Source: RXIX01 sp003989075
GTDB taxonomy: Bacteria; Pseudomonadota; Gammaproteobacteria; Competibacterales; Competibacteraceae
Length of the DNA stretch: 64,000 nt
Direction: 5' to 3'
Assembly: GCA_029780415.1 (NCBI GenBank)
Contig: JAKOYN010000160.1
Span: forward strand, 8,790 to 72,789
Made by a program: the position numbers and the translations under genes. Positions 36,590-45,798 of this stretch are shown here, in pieces (the stretch's first letter is position 1; each line of letters opens with the position of its first letter). The notes beneath the pieces were generated by a model. That model saw only the letters and a list, made by a program, of their open reading frames with translations, ran no database searches and was not told where the DNA came from.

Positions 36590-37540
36590 ATGACCACGGA
36601 TGCGGCAGCATTCAAATTGAATTTCACTCTCGCCGGGATCGGCCGGGTGCTGCGGGCCATCGCGACCAATCAGGTGGCAGGCTGGTTTCCCGGCTGGTAT
36701 GTGCGGATCACCGGGCAGACTGGACGTGGTTCGGAACCGGAGACGCCCGCGCAGGTTGCGGCCTATTTTCGCACCTGCTTCGACGATTACCGGGCGCGCC
36801 TGGCGGCAGATGGCGATATCGTCACCTGTCTGGCCGGCAAGACCGTGCTGGAATACGGTCCGGGCGATATGCCGGGTGTAGCGCTGTTGCTGCTGGCGCA
36901 TGGCGCCGCACAGGTGATTTGCGTTGACCGCTTTCCGATGCTGCACCTGTCGGCGCGCAATGCCGCCGTGCTGGCGGAACTGCTGGCCGGGCTGGATGAT
37001 GCGGCGCGCGCGCGGGTCCGCGCCTGCCTGCGCGATCCTGACGATCCGGCGCAGGGGTTTCGCCCGGAGCGGCTGCGCTATCAGGTTCAGGCCAGCGGCC
37101 TGTCGGAATTGAGCGACGCGGTGGACCTGATCATCTCCCGGGCGGTGTTGGAGCATGTCAATGATCTACCGGCGTCCTTCGCCGACATGTACCGGGCGTT
37201 GCGACCGGGCGGGAGGATGCTGCATCAGGTGGATTTGCGCAGCCACGGCCTGCATCGCCAGCACCCGCTGGATTTCCTGGTCTGGCCCGTGTGGCTATGG
37301 AACCTGATGTTCTCCAACAAGGGTACGCCGAATCGCTGGCGGGTTGACCGCTACCGGGCACTGGTGGCGCAAAGCGGGTTTGTCGACATCCAGGTCGAGG
37401 CGACGCATCGCCTGGAATCAGCGCGGGTCGAAGCGATTCGCGCGCATCTGGCCGCACCGTTTCGCACCCTGCCCGCCGAGGATCTGGCCTGGTTGGGCTG
37501 CTGGCTGGCCGGGCGCAAGCCGTCCGGCGCTACGGTATGA
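36590..37540 (+). CDS. Class I SAM-dependent methyltransferase
   Basis: A 316-residue protein. VLEYGPGDMPGVALLLLAHG is the SAM-binding motif I region, VICVDRFPM motif II and DLIISRAVLEHVNDLP a motif like those of sugar or phenol methyltransferases. RALRPGGRMLHQVDLRSHG follows, as in Methyltransf_11 proteins. It begins with GAGGAGC upstream of ATG 36590, 12 bases after the amidotransferase. It probably O-methylates a sugar of the polymer, but the target is inferred. Confidence 0.85.
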   Translation: MTTDAAAFKLNFTLAGIGRVLRAIATNQVAGWFPGWYVRITGQTGRGSEPETPAQVAAYFRTCFDDYRARLAADGDIVTCLAGKTVLEYGPGDMPGVALLLLAHGAAQVICVDRFPMLHLSARNAAVLAELLAGLDDAARARVRACLRDPDDPAQGFRPERLRYQVQASGLSELSDAVDLIISRAVLEHVNDLPASFADMYRALRPGGRMLHQVDLRSHGLHRQHPLDFLVWPVWLWNLMFSNKGTPNRWRVDRYRALVAQSGFVDIQVEATHRLESARVEAIRAHLAAPFRTLPAEDLAWLGCWLAGRKPSGATV

Positions 37541-37580
37541 AAATCGACCCTGACCTTCACCGATCCCAACCCTGAATTCC

Positions 37581-38789
37581 ATGCGCATTCTTCATATTCT
37601 TGATCATTCGCTGCCGCTGCACAGTGGCTATACCTTCCGCACCGCAGCCATTCTGCGCGAGCAGCGGCGGCTGGGTTGGGAGACCTTCCATATCACCAGC
37701 GCCAAGCAGGGTGCGGTGGCAGCACTGGAGGAAAGCGCCGCTGGTCTGCATTTTTTGCGCACGCCGCCGGAAACGGCGATCTGGGCACGCTGGCCGGTGC
37801 TGAATCAGGTGGCGGTGGTGAGCGGTCTGGAGCGCCGGTTGGCGGACGTGGTCGAGCAGGTGCGGCCCGATCTGCTGCACGCTCATTCGCCGGCCCTGAA
37901 TGGTCTGGCGGCGCTGCGGATCGCCCGGCGTTTCAAGCTGCCGCTGGTGTATGAAGTACGCGCCTTCTGGGAAGACGCAGCGGTGGATCACGGCACAACG
38001 CGTGAGGGCAGTCTGCGTTATCGCCTGACCCGGGCGCTGGAAACCCATGTGCTGCAGCGGGCCAGTGCGGTGACCTGCATTTGCGAGGGTCTGCGCAACG
38101 ATATCGTGGCGCGCGGCATCCCGGCCGGAAAGGTCACGGTGATTGCCAATGCCGTGGATGTCGAACAGTTCAGCCTGGGCGGTGCACCTGATCCGGAGTT
38201 GCGGGCGCAGCTCGGTCTGGATGGGACGCGGGTGCTGGGTTTCATCGGCAGTTTTTACGCCTACGAAGGGCTGGCGTTGCTGCTGGAGGGCCTGCCAGGT
38301 TTGCTCAAACAGCGGCCTGAGGTGCGGCTGCTGCTGGTGGGCGGTGGACCGCAGGAGCAGGCGCTGCGCGAGCAGGCGCGGGCGCTGGGCGTGGCCGATC
38401 GGGTGGTGTTTACGGGCCGGGTGCCGCATGCCGAGGTCAATCGCTACTACGATCTGATCGATGTGCTGGTGTATCCGCGCCTGTCGATGCGCCTGACCGA
38501 ACTGGTCACGCCGCTGAAGCCGCTGGAGGCGATGGCACAGGGGCGGCTGTTCATCGCCTCCGACGTCGGCGGTCACCGGGAATTGATCCGCGATGGCGAG
38601 ACCGGGGTGCTGTTCCGCGCTGGCGATGCCGCTGACCTGACCGCGAAAGCACTGGACCTGTTGAGCCAGCCCGAACGCTGGCCGGCCTTGAAGGCCCGTG
38701 GCCGGCGCTTCGTCGAGGAGGAGCGGACCTGGCGCAATAGCGTTGCGCGCTATGCGGATGTGTACACGACGCTGCGGGTGGTGCGATGA
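37581..38789 (+). CDS. Exosortase-associated glycosyltransferase (GT4 family)
   Basis: A 402-residue GT-B enzyme. MRILHILDHSLPLHSGYTFRT is the characteristic start of a GT4 subfamily confined to exosortase A loci. YEVRAFWEDAAVDHGTTREG and the C-terminal YPRLSMRLTELVTPLKPLEAMA are equally typical. The next gene starts within its stop codon. It would add another sugar in the repeat-unit assembly. Confidence 0.9.
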   Translation: MRILHILDHSLPLHSGYTFRTAAILREQRRLGWETFHITSAKQGAVAALEESAAGLHFLRTPPETAIWARWPVLNQVAVVSGLERRLADVVEQVRPDLLHAHSPALNGLAALRIARRFKLPLVYEVRAFWEDAAVDHGTTREGSLRYRLTRALETHVLQRASAVTCICEGLRNDIVARGIPAGKVTVIANAVDVEQFSLGGAPDPELRAQLGLDGTRVLGFIGSFYAYEGLALLLEGLPGLLKQRPEVRLLLVGGGPQEQALREQARALGVADRVVFTGRVPHAEVNRYYDLIDVLVYPRLSMRLTELVTPLKPLEAMAQGRLFIASDVGGHRELIRDGETGVLFRAGDAADLTAKALDLLSQPERWPALKARGRRFVEEERTWRNSVARYADVYTTLRVVR

Positions 38790-39922
38790 CGGCGAACCCA
38801 GCCGAATGGCCTGGCATCCTGATGAGCGGGCCGTTGCCGCCACCGCCTGGGGGCATGGCCAGTGTACTGGCGATGCTGGCCGAATCCTCTCTGGCCAGGC
38901 GGGTCCGGCTGGAGCTGTTCGATACCGCCAAGCGCACCCCGGAAGGCCGGTCGGCCTGGCAGGGCTGGGTGGCGCGCGCAAGCCTGATGCGGCGCTGGTG
39001 GCGCCAACTCGGTGAACTGCCGGCGGCGATCGCCCATATCCATACCTGCAGCGGTTTAACGTTCTTTCTGGATGGCCTGCTGGCGACGCTGGCGCGGGCG
39101 CGTGGTGTCCGGGTCATTCTGCATGTGCATGGCGCCCGCTTCGATACCTTTCTTGACACGCTGGATCCGTTGCGCCGGCGTTGGGCACAGCAGATCGCGC
39201 GCCGCGCCGATCGGGTGGTGGTGTTGTCCGAGGAATGGCGCCAACGCCTGCAGACGCGTCTGCCCGGTGCGCGGCTGGACATCATCGAAAATGGCGTGCC
39301 GGTGCCGCTGCCGGTGTCGCGTCAGTACGAATCCGGTCCCGTGCGGGGCATTTTTCTCGGCTCCATCGGCCGGCGCAAAGGTGTGCCGCAATTGATTGAG
39401 GCGTTGGTCCAGGCCGCTGACGGCATCAGTCTGCGCCTGGCGGGCGATGAGGAATATCCGGGTGACAGGTCCGCCATGCAGGCGCTGGCGCAGCAGCACG
39501 GGGTCGCGACGCGTCTGGAATTTGTTGGCGCAGTGAGCGGCACCGCCAAGGAAGCATTCCTGCGCGAGGCCGATTTCTTCGTGCTGCCGTCGTTGGCCGA
39601 GGGCCTGCCGATCAGTCTGCTGGAGGCCATGGCCAGTGGGCTGCCGGTGATTGCCACCACGGTGGGCGCTGTGCCGGCGGTGATCGAGCCCATGCGCAAT
39701 GGCCTGCTGGTGGCGCCCGGCGCAGTAGTCGAGCTGCGTCAGGCGATGGAACGGCTGGCTGCCGATCCCGTATTGCGCAGCCGTCTTGGCGCGGCTGGGC
39801 GGGAAACCTGTATCGCGCGCTATGGTGTGGACCGTATGGCCGATGCCTGCGCGGCGCTTTATGCTGAACTGTGTCCGGCATTTGACTGGACGGTTTCTGG
39901 ATTCCCGCCTTCGCGGGAATGA
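38786..39922 (+). CDS. Glycosyltransferase, GT4 family
   Basis: A 378-residue glycosyltransferase. GPLPPPPGGMASVLAMLAE is the nucleotide-proximal glycine-rich loop. IHLHVHGAR-like sequence (VILHVHGARFD) and LPSLAEGLPISLLEAMASGLPVI form the acceptor and donor signatures. It overlaps the previous gene by four bases. The last residues (VSGFPPSRE) are encoded by the first copy of a 30-bp REP-like repeat, whose hairpin contains the stop codon. Confidence 0.88.
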   Translation: MTANPAEWPGILMSGPLPPPPGGMASVLAMLAESSLARRVRLELFDTAKRTPEGRSAWQGWVARASLMRRWWRQLGELPAAIAHIHTCSGLTFFLDGLLATLARARGVRVILHVHGARFDTFLDTLDPLRRRWAQQIARRADRVVVLSEEWRQRLQTRLPGARLDIIENGVPVPLPVSRQYESGPVRGIFLGSIGRRKGVPQLIEALVQAADGISLRLAGDEEYPGDRSAMQALAQQHGVATRLEFVGAVSGTAKEAFLREADFFVLPSLAEGLPISLLEAMASGLPVIATTVGAVPAVIEPMRNGLLVAPGAVVELRQAMERLAADPVLRSRLGAAGRETCIARYGVDRMADACAALYAELCPAFDWTVSGFPPSRE

Positions 39923-39986
39923 CGCGGGCGGGGGAAAGTTTCAATGTCAAGACACCTTCTGGATTCCCGCCTTCGCGGGAATGACG
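39895..39986. repeat. Two copies of a 30-bp REP-like hairpin repeat
   Basis: Identical 30-bp units at 39895-39924 and 39957-39986, a 62-bp period. Each contains ATTCCCGCCTTCGCGGGAAT, an 8-bp stem with loop CTTC. The first copy carries the stop codon of the upstream glycosyltransferase, and the second ends just before the CapK-like gene. Confidence 0.95.
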
Positions 39987-40016
39987 GTCATCCAGAGGGG
40001 ACTGGAGGATAGCGCC

Positions 40017-41381
40017 TTGATCCAGGCCGACGGGTATACCCGGTTCGTAGCGAATCTGCTGTTTCCGCTGCACGAGCGCCTTAAGGGGCATGATTCAGTA
40101 CGACTGCGGCGCGAGCTGGAGGAGACGCAATGGTGGCCGGTCGAGCGTCTGCGCCACTTGCAACTGACTCGGCTGCAAGCCATGCTGACCGAGGCAGGTC
40201 GCCATGTGCCCTATTACCAGCGGCTGTTTGCCGAGTGCGGTTTTGATCCCGCCGCCGTGCACAGTCTGGCGGATTTGTCGCGTCTGCCGTTTCTGACCAA
40301 GGCCGTGATCCGCGCGAACACCGAGGCGCTCAAGCACGAGCAGGCGCGTGGTCTGGCGCGCTTCAACACCGGTGGCAGTTCCGGCGAACCCCTGATCTTC
40401 TTCATCGGCACTGAGCGGGTCAGCCATGACGTTGCGGCAAAGTGGCGCGCAACCCGCTGGTGGGGCGTGGATATTGGCGATCCGGAAATCGTGGTTTGGG
40501 GTTCGCCCATTGAACTGGGTGGACAGGATCGCATCAAGGCACTGCGCGATCGCCTGTTGCGGACGCGCCTGTTGCCGGCTTTTGAAATGAGCGAAGCCAG
40601 GCTGGATAGCTTCGTGGAGGCAATCCGCGCCATGCGGCCGCGCATGCTGTTTGGCTATCCGAGTGCGCTGAGCCACATCGCCCGCCATGCCGAGAAGCGC
40701 GGCCAGCGTCTCGATGATCTGGGCATCGCAGTGGCCTTCGTCACCAGTGAACGCCTGTATGACGAGCAGCGCGCTACGATCACGCGTGTGTTTGCCTGTC
40801 CAGTAGCCAATGGCTATGGGGGTCGCGATGCCGGGTTTATCGCCCATCAGTGTCCGCAGGGCGGCATGCACCTGACCGCCGAGGATGTGATTGTCGAAAT
40901 CGTCGATGCCGCAGGTCAGGGAGTGCCGGTCGGCGTAGCCGGCGAAATTGTGGTGACCCATTTGGCGACTCGCGATTTTCCGTTCATTCGTTATCGGACC
41001 GGTGATATTGCGGTGCTGGATGACCAGCCCTGTGCCTGTGGGCGTGGCCTGCCGCTGCTGCGCGAAATTCAGGGACGCACGACGGATTTCGTGGTGGCTG
41101 CTGATGGGACGGTGCTGCACGGGCTGGCGCTGATTTACACCCTGCGTGACATTGCGGGCATCGAATCCTTCAAGATCATCCAGGAATCGCGCGAGTGGCT
41201 GCGGGTGCAGGTGGTGCCGGGGGAAGGTCTGGATCTGGCTGCGGCGACCGCACGTATCGAACGTGAATTCCGCGCCCGCTTGGGTGCCGGGGTGCGGGTT
41301 GAGGTAAGCGCGGTCGCGGTGATCGCTGCCGAGGCCTCGGGCAAGTACCGCTATGTGGTCAGCAAGGTTGCTCCGGGCTGA
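40017..41381 (+). CDS. CapK/PaaK-like adenylate-forming enzyme
   Basis: A 454-residue member of the phenylacetate-CoA ligase/CapK family. FNTGGSSGEPLIFF is the phosphate-binding loop (A3), GYGGRDAGFIAHQC an A5-like core and RYRTGDIAVLDDQPCACGRGLP the A7/A8 region. In capsule loci these proteins are thought to activate or transfer acyl groups for the polysaccharide. I chose TTG 40017, eight bases after GGAGG at 40004-40008, since earlier in-frame codons lie inside the REP-like repeats. Confidence 0.87.
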   Translation: MIQADGYTRFVANLLFPLHERLKGHDSVRLRRELEETQWWPVERLRHLQLTRLQAMLTEAGRHVPYYQRLFAECGFDPAAVHSLADLSRLPFLTKAVIRANTEALKHEQARGLARFNTGGSSGEPLIFFIGTERVSHDVAAKWRATRWWGVDIGDPEIVVWGSPIELGGQDRIKALRDRLLRTRLLPAFEMSEARLDSFVEAIRAMRPRMLFGYPSALSHIARHAEKRGQRLDDLGIAVAFVTSERLYDEQRATITRVFACPVANGYGGRDAGFIAHQCPQGGMHLTAEDVIVEIVDAAGQGVPVGVAGEIVVTHLATRDFPFIRYRTGDIAVLDDQPCACGRGLPLLREIQGRTTDFVVAADGTVLHGLALIYTLRDIAGIESFKIIQESREWLRVQVVPGEGLDLAAATARIEREFRARLGAGVRVEVSAVAVIAAEASGKYRYVVSKVAPG

Positions 41382-41384
41382 ACC

Positions 41385-42713
41385 ATGCGCGACCTGATCC
41401 TGCTGCCCCTGGTCCTGATTGCTGCTGCCGTCGGCCTGGCGCATCCCTGGCAGGGCATTCTGGGCTGGGTGTGGGTGAGCGTGATGAATCCGCACCGGCT
41501 GACCTGGGGCTTCATGAGCAGTGCCCCCGTGGCAGCGCTGATCGGCGGCTGCGTACTGGTGGGTCTGTTCATCTCGCGTGATCGCAAGTCGCTGCCGCTG
41601 GTCGCGCCGGTTGGCTGGCTGATCCTGTTCATGATCTGGGTCAGCGTGACTTCGGTGTTTGCCCTGTTCCCGGACGAGGTCTACCCGATGTGGGACAAGG
41701 TCATGAAAATCATGTTCATGACCCTGGTGGCGACGGCGGTGCTGGAAACCCGCCAGCATGTGCATGCCCTGATCTGGATGCTGGTCATTTCACTGGGCTT
41801 TTTTGGCGTCAAGGGTGGCCTGTTCACTCTGGCGCACGGTGGCCATTATCAGGTGCGGGGCCCCGATAGCAGTTTCATCGGTCCCAATAATGAACTGGCG
41901 CTGGCGCTGGTGATGAGTATTCCACTGATGCGCTATTGCCAGTTGCAGTTGCAGGCACAGGTGCAGGCGCAACAGGTCTGGCTGCGGCGGGGCCTGATCG
42001 TGGCCATGCTGCTGACCGGGCTGGCGGTGCTGGGCAGCCAGTCGCGCGGTGCCTTGGTGGCGGTCTCGGCCATGGCGCTGGCGCTGTGGTGGAACAGTTC
42101 GCGCAAGCTGGCGCTGGGCGTGGCGCTGGTGTTTCTGTCGCCGCTGATGCTGCTGTTCATGCCCGACAAATGGTGGGATCGGATGGCCACCATTCAGACC
42201 TACCATGAGGATGAGTCGGCGCTGGGTCGGATCAATGCCTGGAAAATGGCCTGGAACCTGGCGCGCGATCGTTTCTTCGGCGGTGGCTTCGAGATCTACA
42301 ACGACTACGTTTTCCGTCTGTACGCGCCGACTCCCGAGGATGTGCATGCCGCGCACAGCATCTATTTCCAGGTGCTTGGCGAGCATGGCTTTGTTGGCCT
42401 GTTGATCTATCTGGCCTTTTGGATCTCGGTCTGGCGGACGACCCGCTGGGTACAGCGCAACGCGGTTGGTGAGGAGTGGCGCTGGGCGGCCGATCTGTCC
42501 GGCATGGTACGAGTCAGCCTGATTGGCTATGCGGTCGGCGGAGCCTTTCTCAGCCTGTCCTACTTTGATCTGCCGTATTACCTGATGGTGGCAATGGTGG
42601 TGGTGCGCTATAAGCTGATGCTTGATCAAGCAGCGGTGCCGTATGGGTTGGTTCCGGGCGCAGGATGGCTGCGCAAGGCCGGTTCATCCAAAGGCAACGG
42701 AGCGCAGCGATGA
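41385..42713 (+). CDS. Exosortase-associated putative O-glycosylation ligase (Wzy/WaaL-like)
   Basis: A 442-residue membrane protein with about ten to eleven hydrophobic segments. GPDSSFIGPNNELALALVMSIPLM and the later AHSIYFQVLGEHGFVGLL are the conserved stretches of the O-antigen-ligase-like family restricted to exosortase A loci. It would polymerise repeat units or transfer the glycan to protein. It starts three bases after the CapK-like gene and its stop overlaps the next start. Confidence 0.9.
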   Translation: MRDLILLPLVLIAAAVGLAHPWQGILGWVWVSVMNPHRLTWGFMSSAPVAALIGGCVLVGLFISRDRKSLPLVAPVGWLILFMIWVSVTSVFALFPDEVYPMWDKVMKIMFMTLVATAVLETRQHVHALIWMLVISLGFFGVKGGLFTLAHGGHYQVRGPDSSFIGPNNELALALVMSIPLMRYCQLQLQAQVQAQQVWLRRGLIVAMLLTGLAVLGSQSRGALVAVSAMALALWWNSSRKLALGVALVFLSPLMLLFMPDKWWDRMATIQTYHEDESALGRINAWKMAWNLARDRFFGGGFEIYNDYVFRLYAPTPEDVHAAHSIYFQVLGEHGFVGLLIYLAFWISVWRTTRWVQRNAVGEEWRWAADLSGMVRVSLIGYAVGGAFLSLSYFDLPYYLMVAMVVVRYKLMLDQAAVPYGLVPGAGWLRKAGSSKGNGAQR

Positions 42714-43651
42714 GTGCTACGGGTCTGCTTTATCGCCTGCTGGCGCCCGCCGGTGCCCGTGGTCAGCTGGTAGTGCTGATTTTTCACCGGGTGCTGCCCG
42801 AGCCCGACGCGCTGCGTCCGGGTGAACCCGATCTGGCGGAATTCAGTCGACAGATGCGCTTCTGGGCGCGCCATTTTCAGGTGTTGCCGCTGCTGGAGGC
42901 AGCGCAACGGCTGGCCGAGGGACGCCTGCCCGCCGCAGCGGCCTGTATTACCTTTGACGATGGCTATGCGGATAATCTCGACGTGGCCACGCCGGTTCTG
43001 CAGGCGCTGGGTTTGCCGGCTACCTTGTTCGTGGCCAGCGGGTTTCTGGATGGCGGGGTGATGTGGAACGACCTGCTCATCGAGGCATTGCGCCAGGCGC
43101 CCGGTACGGCATTGGATTTGACGGCGCTGGGTTTGGGCGTGCTGCATCTGAACGCACCGGGAGGGCGTGCCGCTGCTGCTGCTGAACTGTTGCAGCGGAT
43201 CAAGCGCCAGCCGCTGGCGCAGCGCGCGGCACTGGCCGAAGCGGTGCTGGCCGCCTCCGGCGGAGTACGGCCAACGCTGATGCTGAGCACGGCGCAGTTG
43301 CGCCGCATGGCTGGACTGGATTGGGAGATCGGTGCGCACACCGTGCGGCATCCCATTCTCGACGTGCTGCCCGATGCACAGGCCCGGCAGGAAATCCGCG
43401 ACAGCAAGCAGTATCTGGAGCAGTTGCTTGGTCAGCCGGTGCGCAGCTTTGCCTACCCGAATGGACGGCCTGGCCAGGATTACGCCGCGCGACATGTGGC
43501 CATGGTCCGCGAGGCGGGTTTTAGCGTGGCGGTCTCGACACGCCTGGCGGTAGCCCGCAGCGGTGACGACGTGCTGCAACTGCCGCGCTTTACGCCCTGG
43601 GACCGTCAGCCGCTGGCCTATGCGGCGCGAGTGGCGCGGGCGCTGCTTTGA
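42710..43651 (+). CDS. Polysaccharide deacetylase family protein
   Basis: A 313-residue NodB-fold protein. LIFHRVLPEPD opens the domain, and CITFDDGYADNLDVA holds the catalytic aspartate pair. Internal zinc-site histidines are in IGAHTVRHPIL, and PVRSFAYPNGRPG is the arginine/tyrosine motif. It is distinct from the core deacetylase at 28643 and resembles the second deacetylase of many EPS clusters. Its last 38 bases plus 4 downstream bases are duplicated at 44603-44644. Confidence 0.9.
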   Translation: MSATGLLYRLLAPAGARGQLVVLIFHRVLPEPDALRPGEPDLAEFSRQMRFWARHFQVLPLLEAAQRLAEGRLPAAAACITFDDGYADNLDVATPVLQALGLPATLFVASGFLDGGVMWNDLLIEALRQAPGTALDLTALGLGVLHLNAPGGRAAAAAELLQRIKRQPLAQRAALAEAVLAASGGVRPTLMLSTAQLRRMAGLDWEIGAHTVRHPILDVLPDAQARQEIRDSKQYLEQLLGQPVRSFAYPNGRPGQDYAARHVAMVREAGFSVAVSTRLAVARSGDDVLQLPRFTPWDRQPLAYAARVARALL

Positions 43652-43655
43652 GTCA
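43614..43655 (+). repeat. Direct repeat copy 1 (42 bp), end of the deacetylase gene
   Basis: This 42-bp stretch, the last codons of the deacetylase plus four bases, recurs at 44603-44644 with a single mismatch. Together the copies bracket an IS1-family remnant and an AT-richer methyltransferase gene. Confidence 0.95.
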
Positions 43656-43705
43656 ACGACCATAGCACTACCATTGCAGGATGAGTTGGATGAAAGTCCT
43701 TGCAT

Positions 43706-43870
43706 TCTGGGGCATTTGGAGAACGCTAGGGTTTTACGCACCTGTCGCCCGAGACGCTGGCGCAGAGTGATATTGAAATGCTCGATGTGCTGGGTCGGAC
43801 TGCGCCTGGCGTCGTAAGTGACCTCATGTCGGCACGGTCGCAGAATGTGGTTTAGCACTGTGTTGCCGCA
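43706..43870 (-). pseudogene. Remnant of an IS1-family transposase (C-terminal part)
   Basis: Read on the minus strand, this stretch encodes SPTQHIEHFNITLRQRLGRQ followed by VRKTLAFSK. It aligns with the C-terminal catalytic region of IS1-type InsB transposases, which carries the last acidic residue of the DDE set (I-E-R-x-N). The preceding residues HEVTYDARRS are only loosely similar, the upstream and downstream parts of the transposase are missing, and no complete inverted repeats are evident. It is a decayed fragment lying next to direct repeat copy 1. Confidence 0.75.
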
Positions 43871-43909
43871 ATTGATTGTTCCCCTCAACCAAATGAGAGT
43901 AAGAGCATC

Positions 43910-44551
43910 ATGATATTAATTCGACAGGCAATTACAAGAGTTCTAAGCGTTTTCGGGTATGAGCTTTGTCGGCTATCTCCACTTGAGCGTCCTACTCTCC
44001 CCGAAAATGTACGTCTTAACTATAAAGACGCCCAGATTTATAGAGCACTGACAGCGCAAGGTCAGTTGTCAATCGAGGGGGCGCGATTCCTGTCCGATCT
44101 TGTCCGCTCCTGTGATCCTCAGCGACCCATCGTAGAAATTGGATGCCTCTATGGTTATTCAACACAGGTCGTATGCCTTGCGAAGCACCCTAGGCAACGA
44201 CTTTATTCGGTCGATAACTTTTCTTGGAACTCACTTGGTATTTCTCGAACAGCCCATCTGTTGGCTACCCGCAAGAGGCTTCAGGAGTATATCGAGACGC
44301 AAAACGTGCATCTTTTTGAGGGTTCTGCAGAAATGTTTTATTCGCAGTATTGCGATCTGGCTCCAGCACTATTTTTTTGCGATGCCGATCATTCTTATAA
44401 GGCGGTTACAGACGATATTGCATGGGCAAAATCGGTCGGTGCTAGCATCATTTGCGGGGATGATTATGCACCTCAGCATCAAGGCGTTGTGGCTGCAGTG
44501 GATGAGAATGGGGGGGCACATGAAGTCCATGGGCGCGTATGGAGGCTTTAA
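43910..44551 (+). CDS. Class I SAM-dependent methyltransferase (accessory, AT-richer)
   Basis: A 213-residue protein. IVEIGCLYGYSTQVV is SAM motif I, and ALFFCDADHSYKAVTDDIAWA is the DADHSY segment typical of Methyltransf_24/cephalosporin-hydroxylase-like enzymes. IICGDDYAPQHQGVVAAVDE follows, and it ends HEVHGRVWRL. Base composition and codon use are clearly lower in GC than the neighbours, pointing to acquisition by transfer. GAGAGTAAGAG precedes the ATG. It is bracketed by 42-bp direct repeats. Confidence 0.85.
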   Translation: MILIRQAITRVLSVFGYELCRLSPLERPTLPENVRLNYKDAQIYRALTAQGQLSIEGARFLSDLVRSCDPQRPIVEIGCLYGYSTQVVCLAKHPRQRLYSVDNFSWNSLGISRTAHLLATRKRLQEYIETQNVHLFEGSAEMFYSQYCDLAPALFFCDADHSYKAVTDDIAWAKSVGASIICGDDYAPQHQGVVAAVDENGGAHEVHGRVWRL

Positions 44552-44602
44552 TCGCTGAGTATGTCCATAGCGCGCGCGGTAAGGTGCAGATAAGCACGAT
44601 CG

Positions 44603-44644
44603 TGGCCTATGCGGCGCGGGTGGCGCGGGCGCTGCTTTGAGTCA
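44603..44644 (+). repeat. Direct repeat copy 2 (42 bp)
   Basis: Second copy of the duplicated deacetylase 3' end, 989 bases downstream of copy 1, with one base difference (A to G). The WbsX-type gene begins 39 bases after it. Confidence 0.95.
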
Positions 44645-44683
44645 GTGGATAGTGGTCAGTTTTCGCCTTCAGGAGGCCGCACC

Positions 44684-45759
44684 TTGGAACGACGCGCGCG
44701 TGTGATCGCCTTGTATCTGCCGCAGTTTCATCCCATTCCGGAAAACGATCTCTGGTGGGGCAAGGGGTTTACCGAGTGGACCAATACCGCCAAGGCCAAG
44801 CCGCTGTTTTTTGGCCACCGGCAGCCGAATTTGCCCGCCGACCTGGGTTTTTATGACCTGCGGGTGCCCGATGTCCGCGAGGAACAGGCACGTCTGGCGC
44901 AGTGCTATGGTGTCGAGGCGTTTTGTTATTACTACTACTGGTTCAACGGCAAGCGCCTGCTGGAGCGGCCGCTCGACGACATGATCCGTTCCGGAGTCCC
45001 GGATTTTCCATTCTGCCTGTGCTGGGCGAACGGTTCCTGGACCGGAATCTGGCATGGCGCCGCCAACCGCATTCTTCAGGAGCAGACCTATCCGGGCCGC
45101 GAGGATGACGAGCGGCATTTTCACGAAGTCCTGCTGCCAGCGCTGAGCGATCGCCGTTATCTGAAAATCGATGGCAAGCCGCTGGTCGCGGTGCACGCGC
45201 CACAGGAACTGCCGCATGGCCGGGCGCTGACCGATACCTGGCGGCGGCTGGCTCTGGCTGCGGGTATTGGTGAGATTCACTTGCTCGGTTTTGGCCCACA
45301 GGGTTACTGCGGCCCGCCGAGCAGGGTTTTGATTCCGGTTGTTCTGCTAACCTGCCGGGCTTGCGACCCTGGGTGCCCTGGAGTCGACCGGTGCGCAAGC
45401 TGCGCTTTAAGGTTCAGCACTGGCTGCGTCGCCCTACCATCTACCGTTATCGCGAGGAGAGCTTGCGCCTGCTCGACGCGCAGTTGCACGCCGACTTTTT
45501 TCCGGTCGTCATCCCCAATTGGGACAACACGCCGCGTTCGGGGCGCAAAGGCCGAGTGCTGCATGGTGCGCATCCGGATCTGTTTGGCGCGATGATGCGC
45601 GCCGCTATTGCCAAGGTTGCGCACCGCACGCCCGGGCAGCGCCTGATCATCCTGAAATCCTGGAACGAATGGGCCGAGGGCAACTACGTCGAGCCGGACT
45701 TGGAATTTGGTCATGGCTGGCTGGAGGCGATCGCGGATGCAGTTCTGAAGGACGGCTAG
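44684..45759 (+). pseudogene. WbsX/GH99-like glycan protein, frameshifted
   Basis: The N-terminal part reads ERRARVIALYLPQFHPIPEN then WWGKGFTEWTN, the signature start of the WbsX family, whose GH99-like domain acts in polysaccharide synthesis. It stays open to about 45327. The remaining sequence continues in another frame from GFDSGCSANLPGLRPWVPW to ILKSWNEWAEGNYVEPD and a stop at 45759. A one-base loss in a G run near 45321-45325 would explain the break. TTG 44684 follows AGGAGG at 44671-44676. It may be a true mutation or an assembly error. Confidence 0.85.
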
Positions 45760-45768
45760 CCCCGAGTT

Positions 45769-45798
45769 GATGAGTTTGTTTTAACCTTTAACCTTTAA
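45769..45798. repeat. AT-rich boundary repeat at the flippase 3' end
   Basis: GATGAGTTTGTTTT at 45769-45782 is followed by AACCTTTAACCTTTAA. The same 14-mer recurs at 51456-51469, again followed by CTTTAACC-type sequence. The final codons and stop of the flippase gene lie inside this repeat. Confidence 0.85.
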
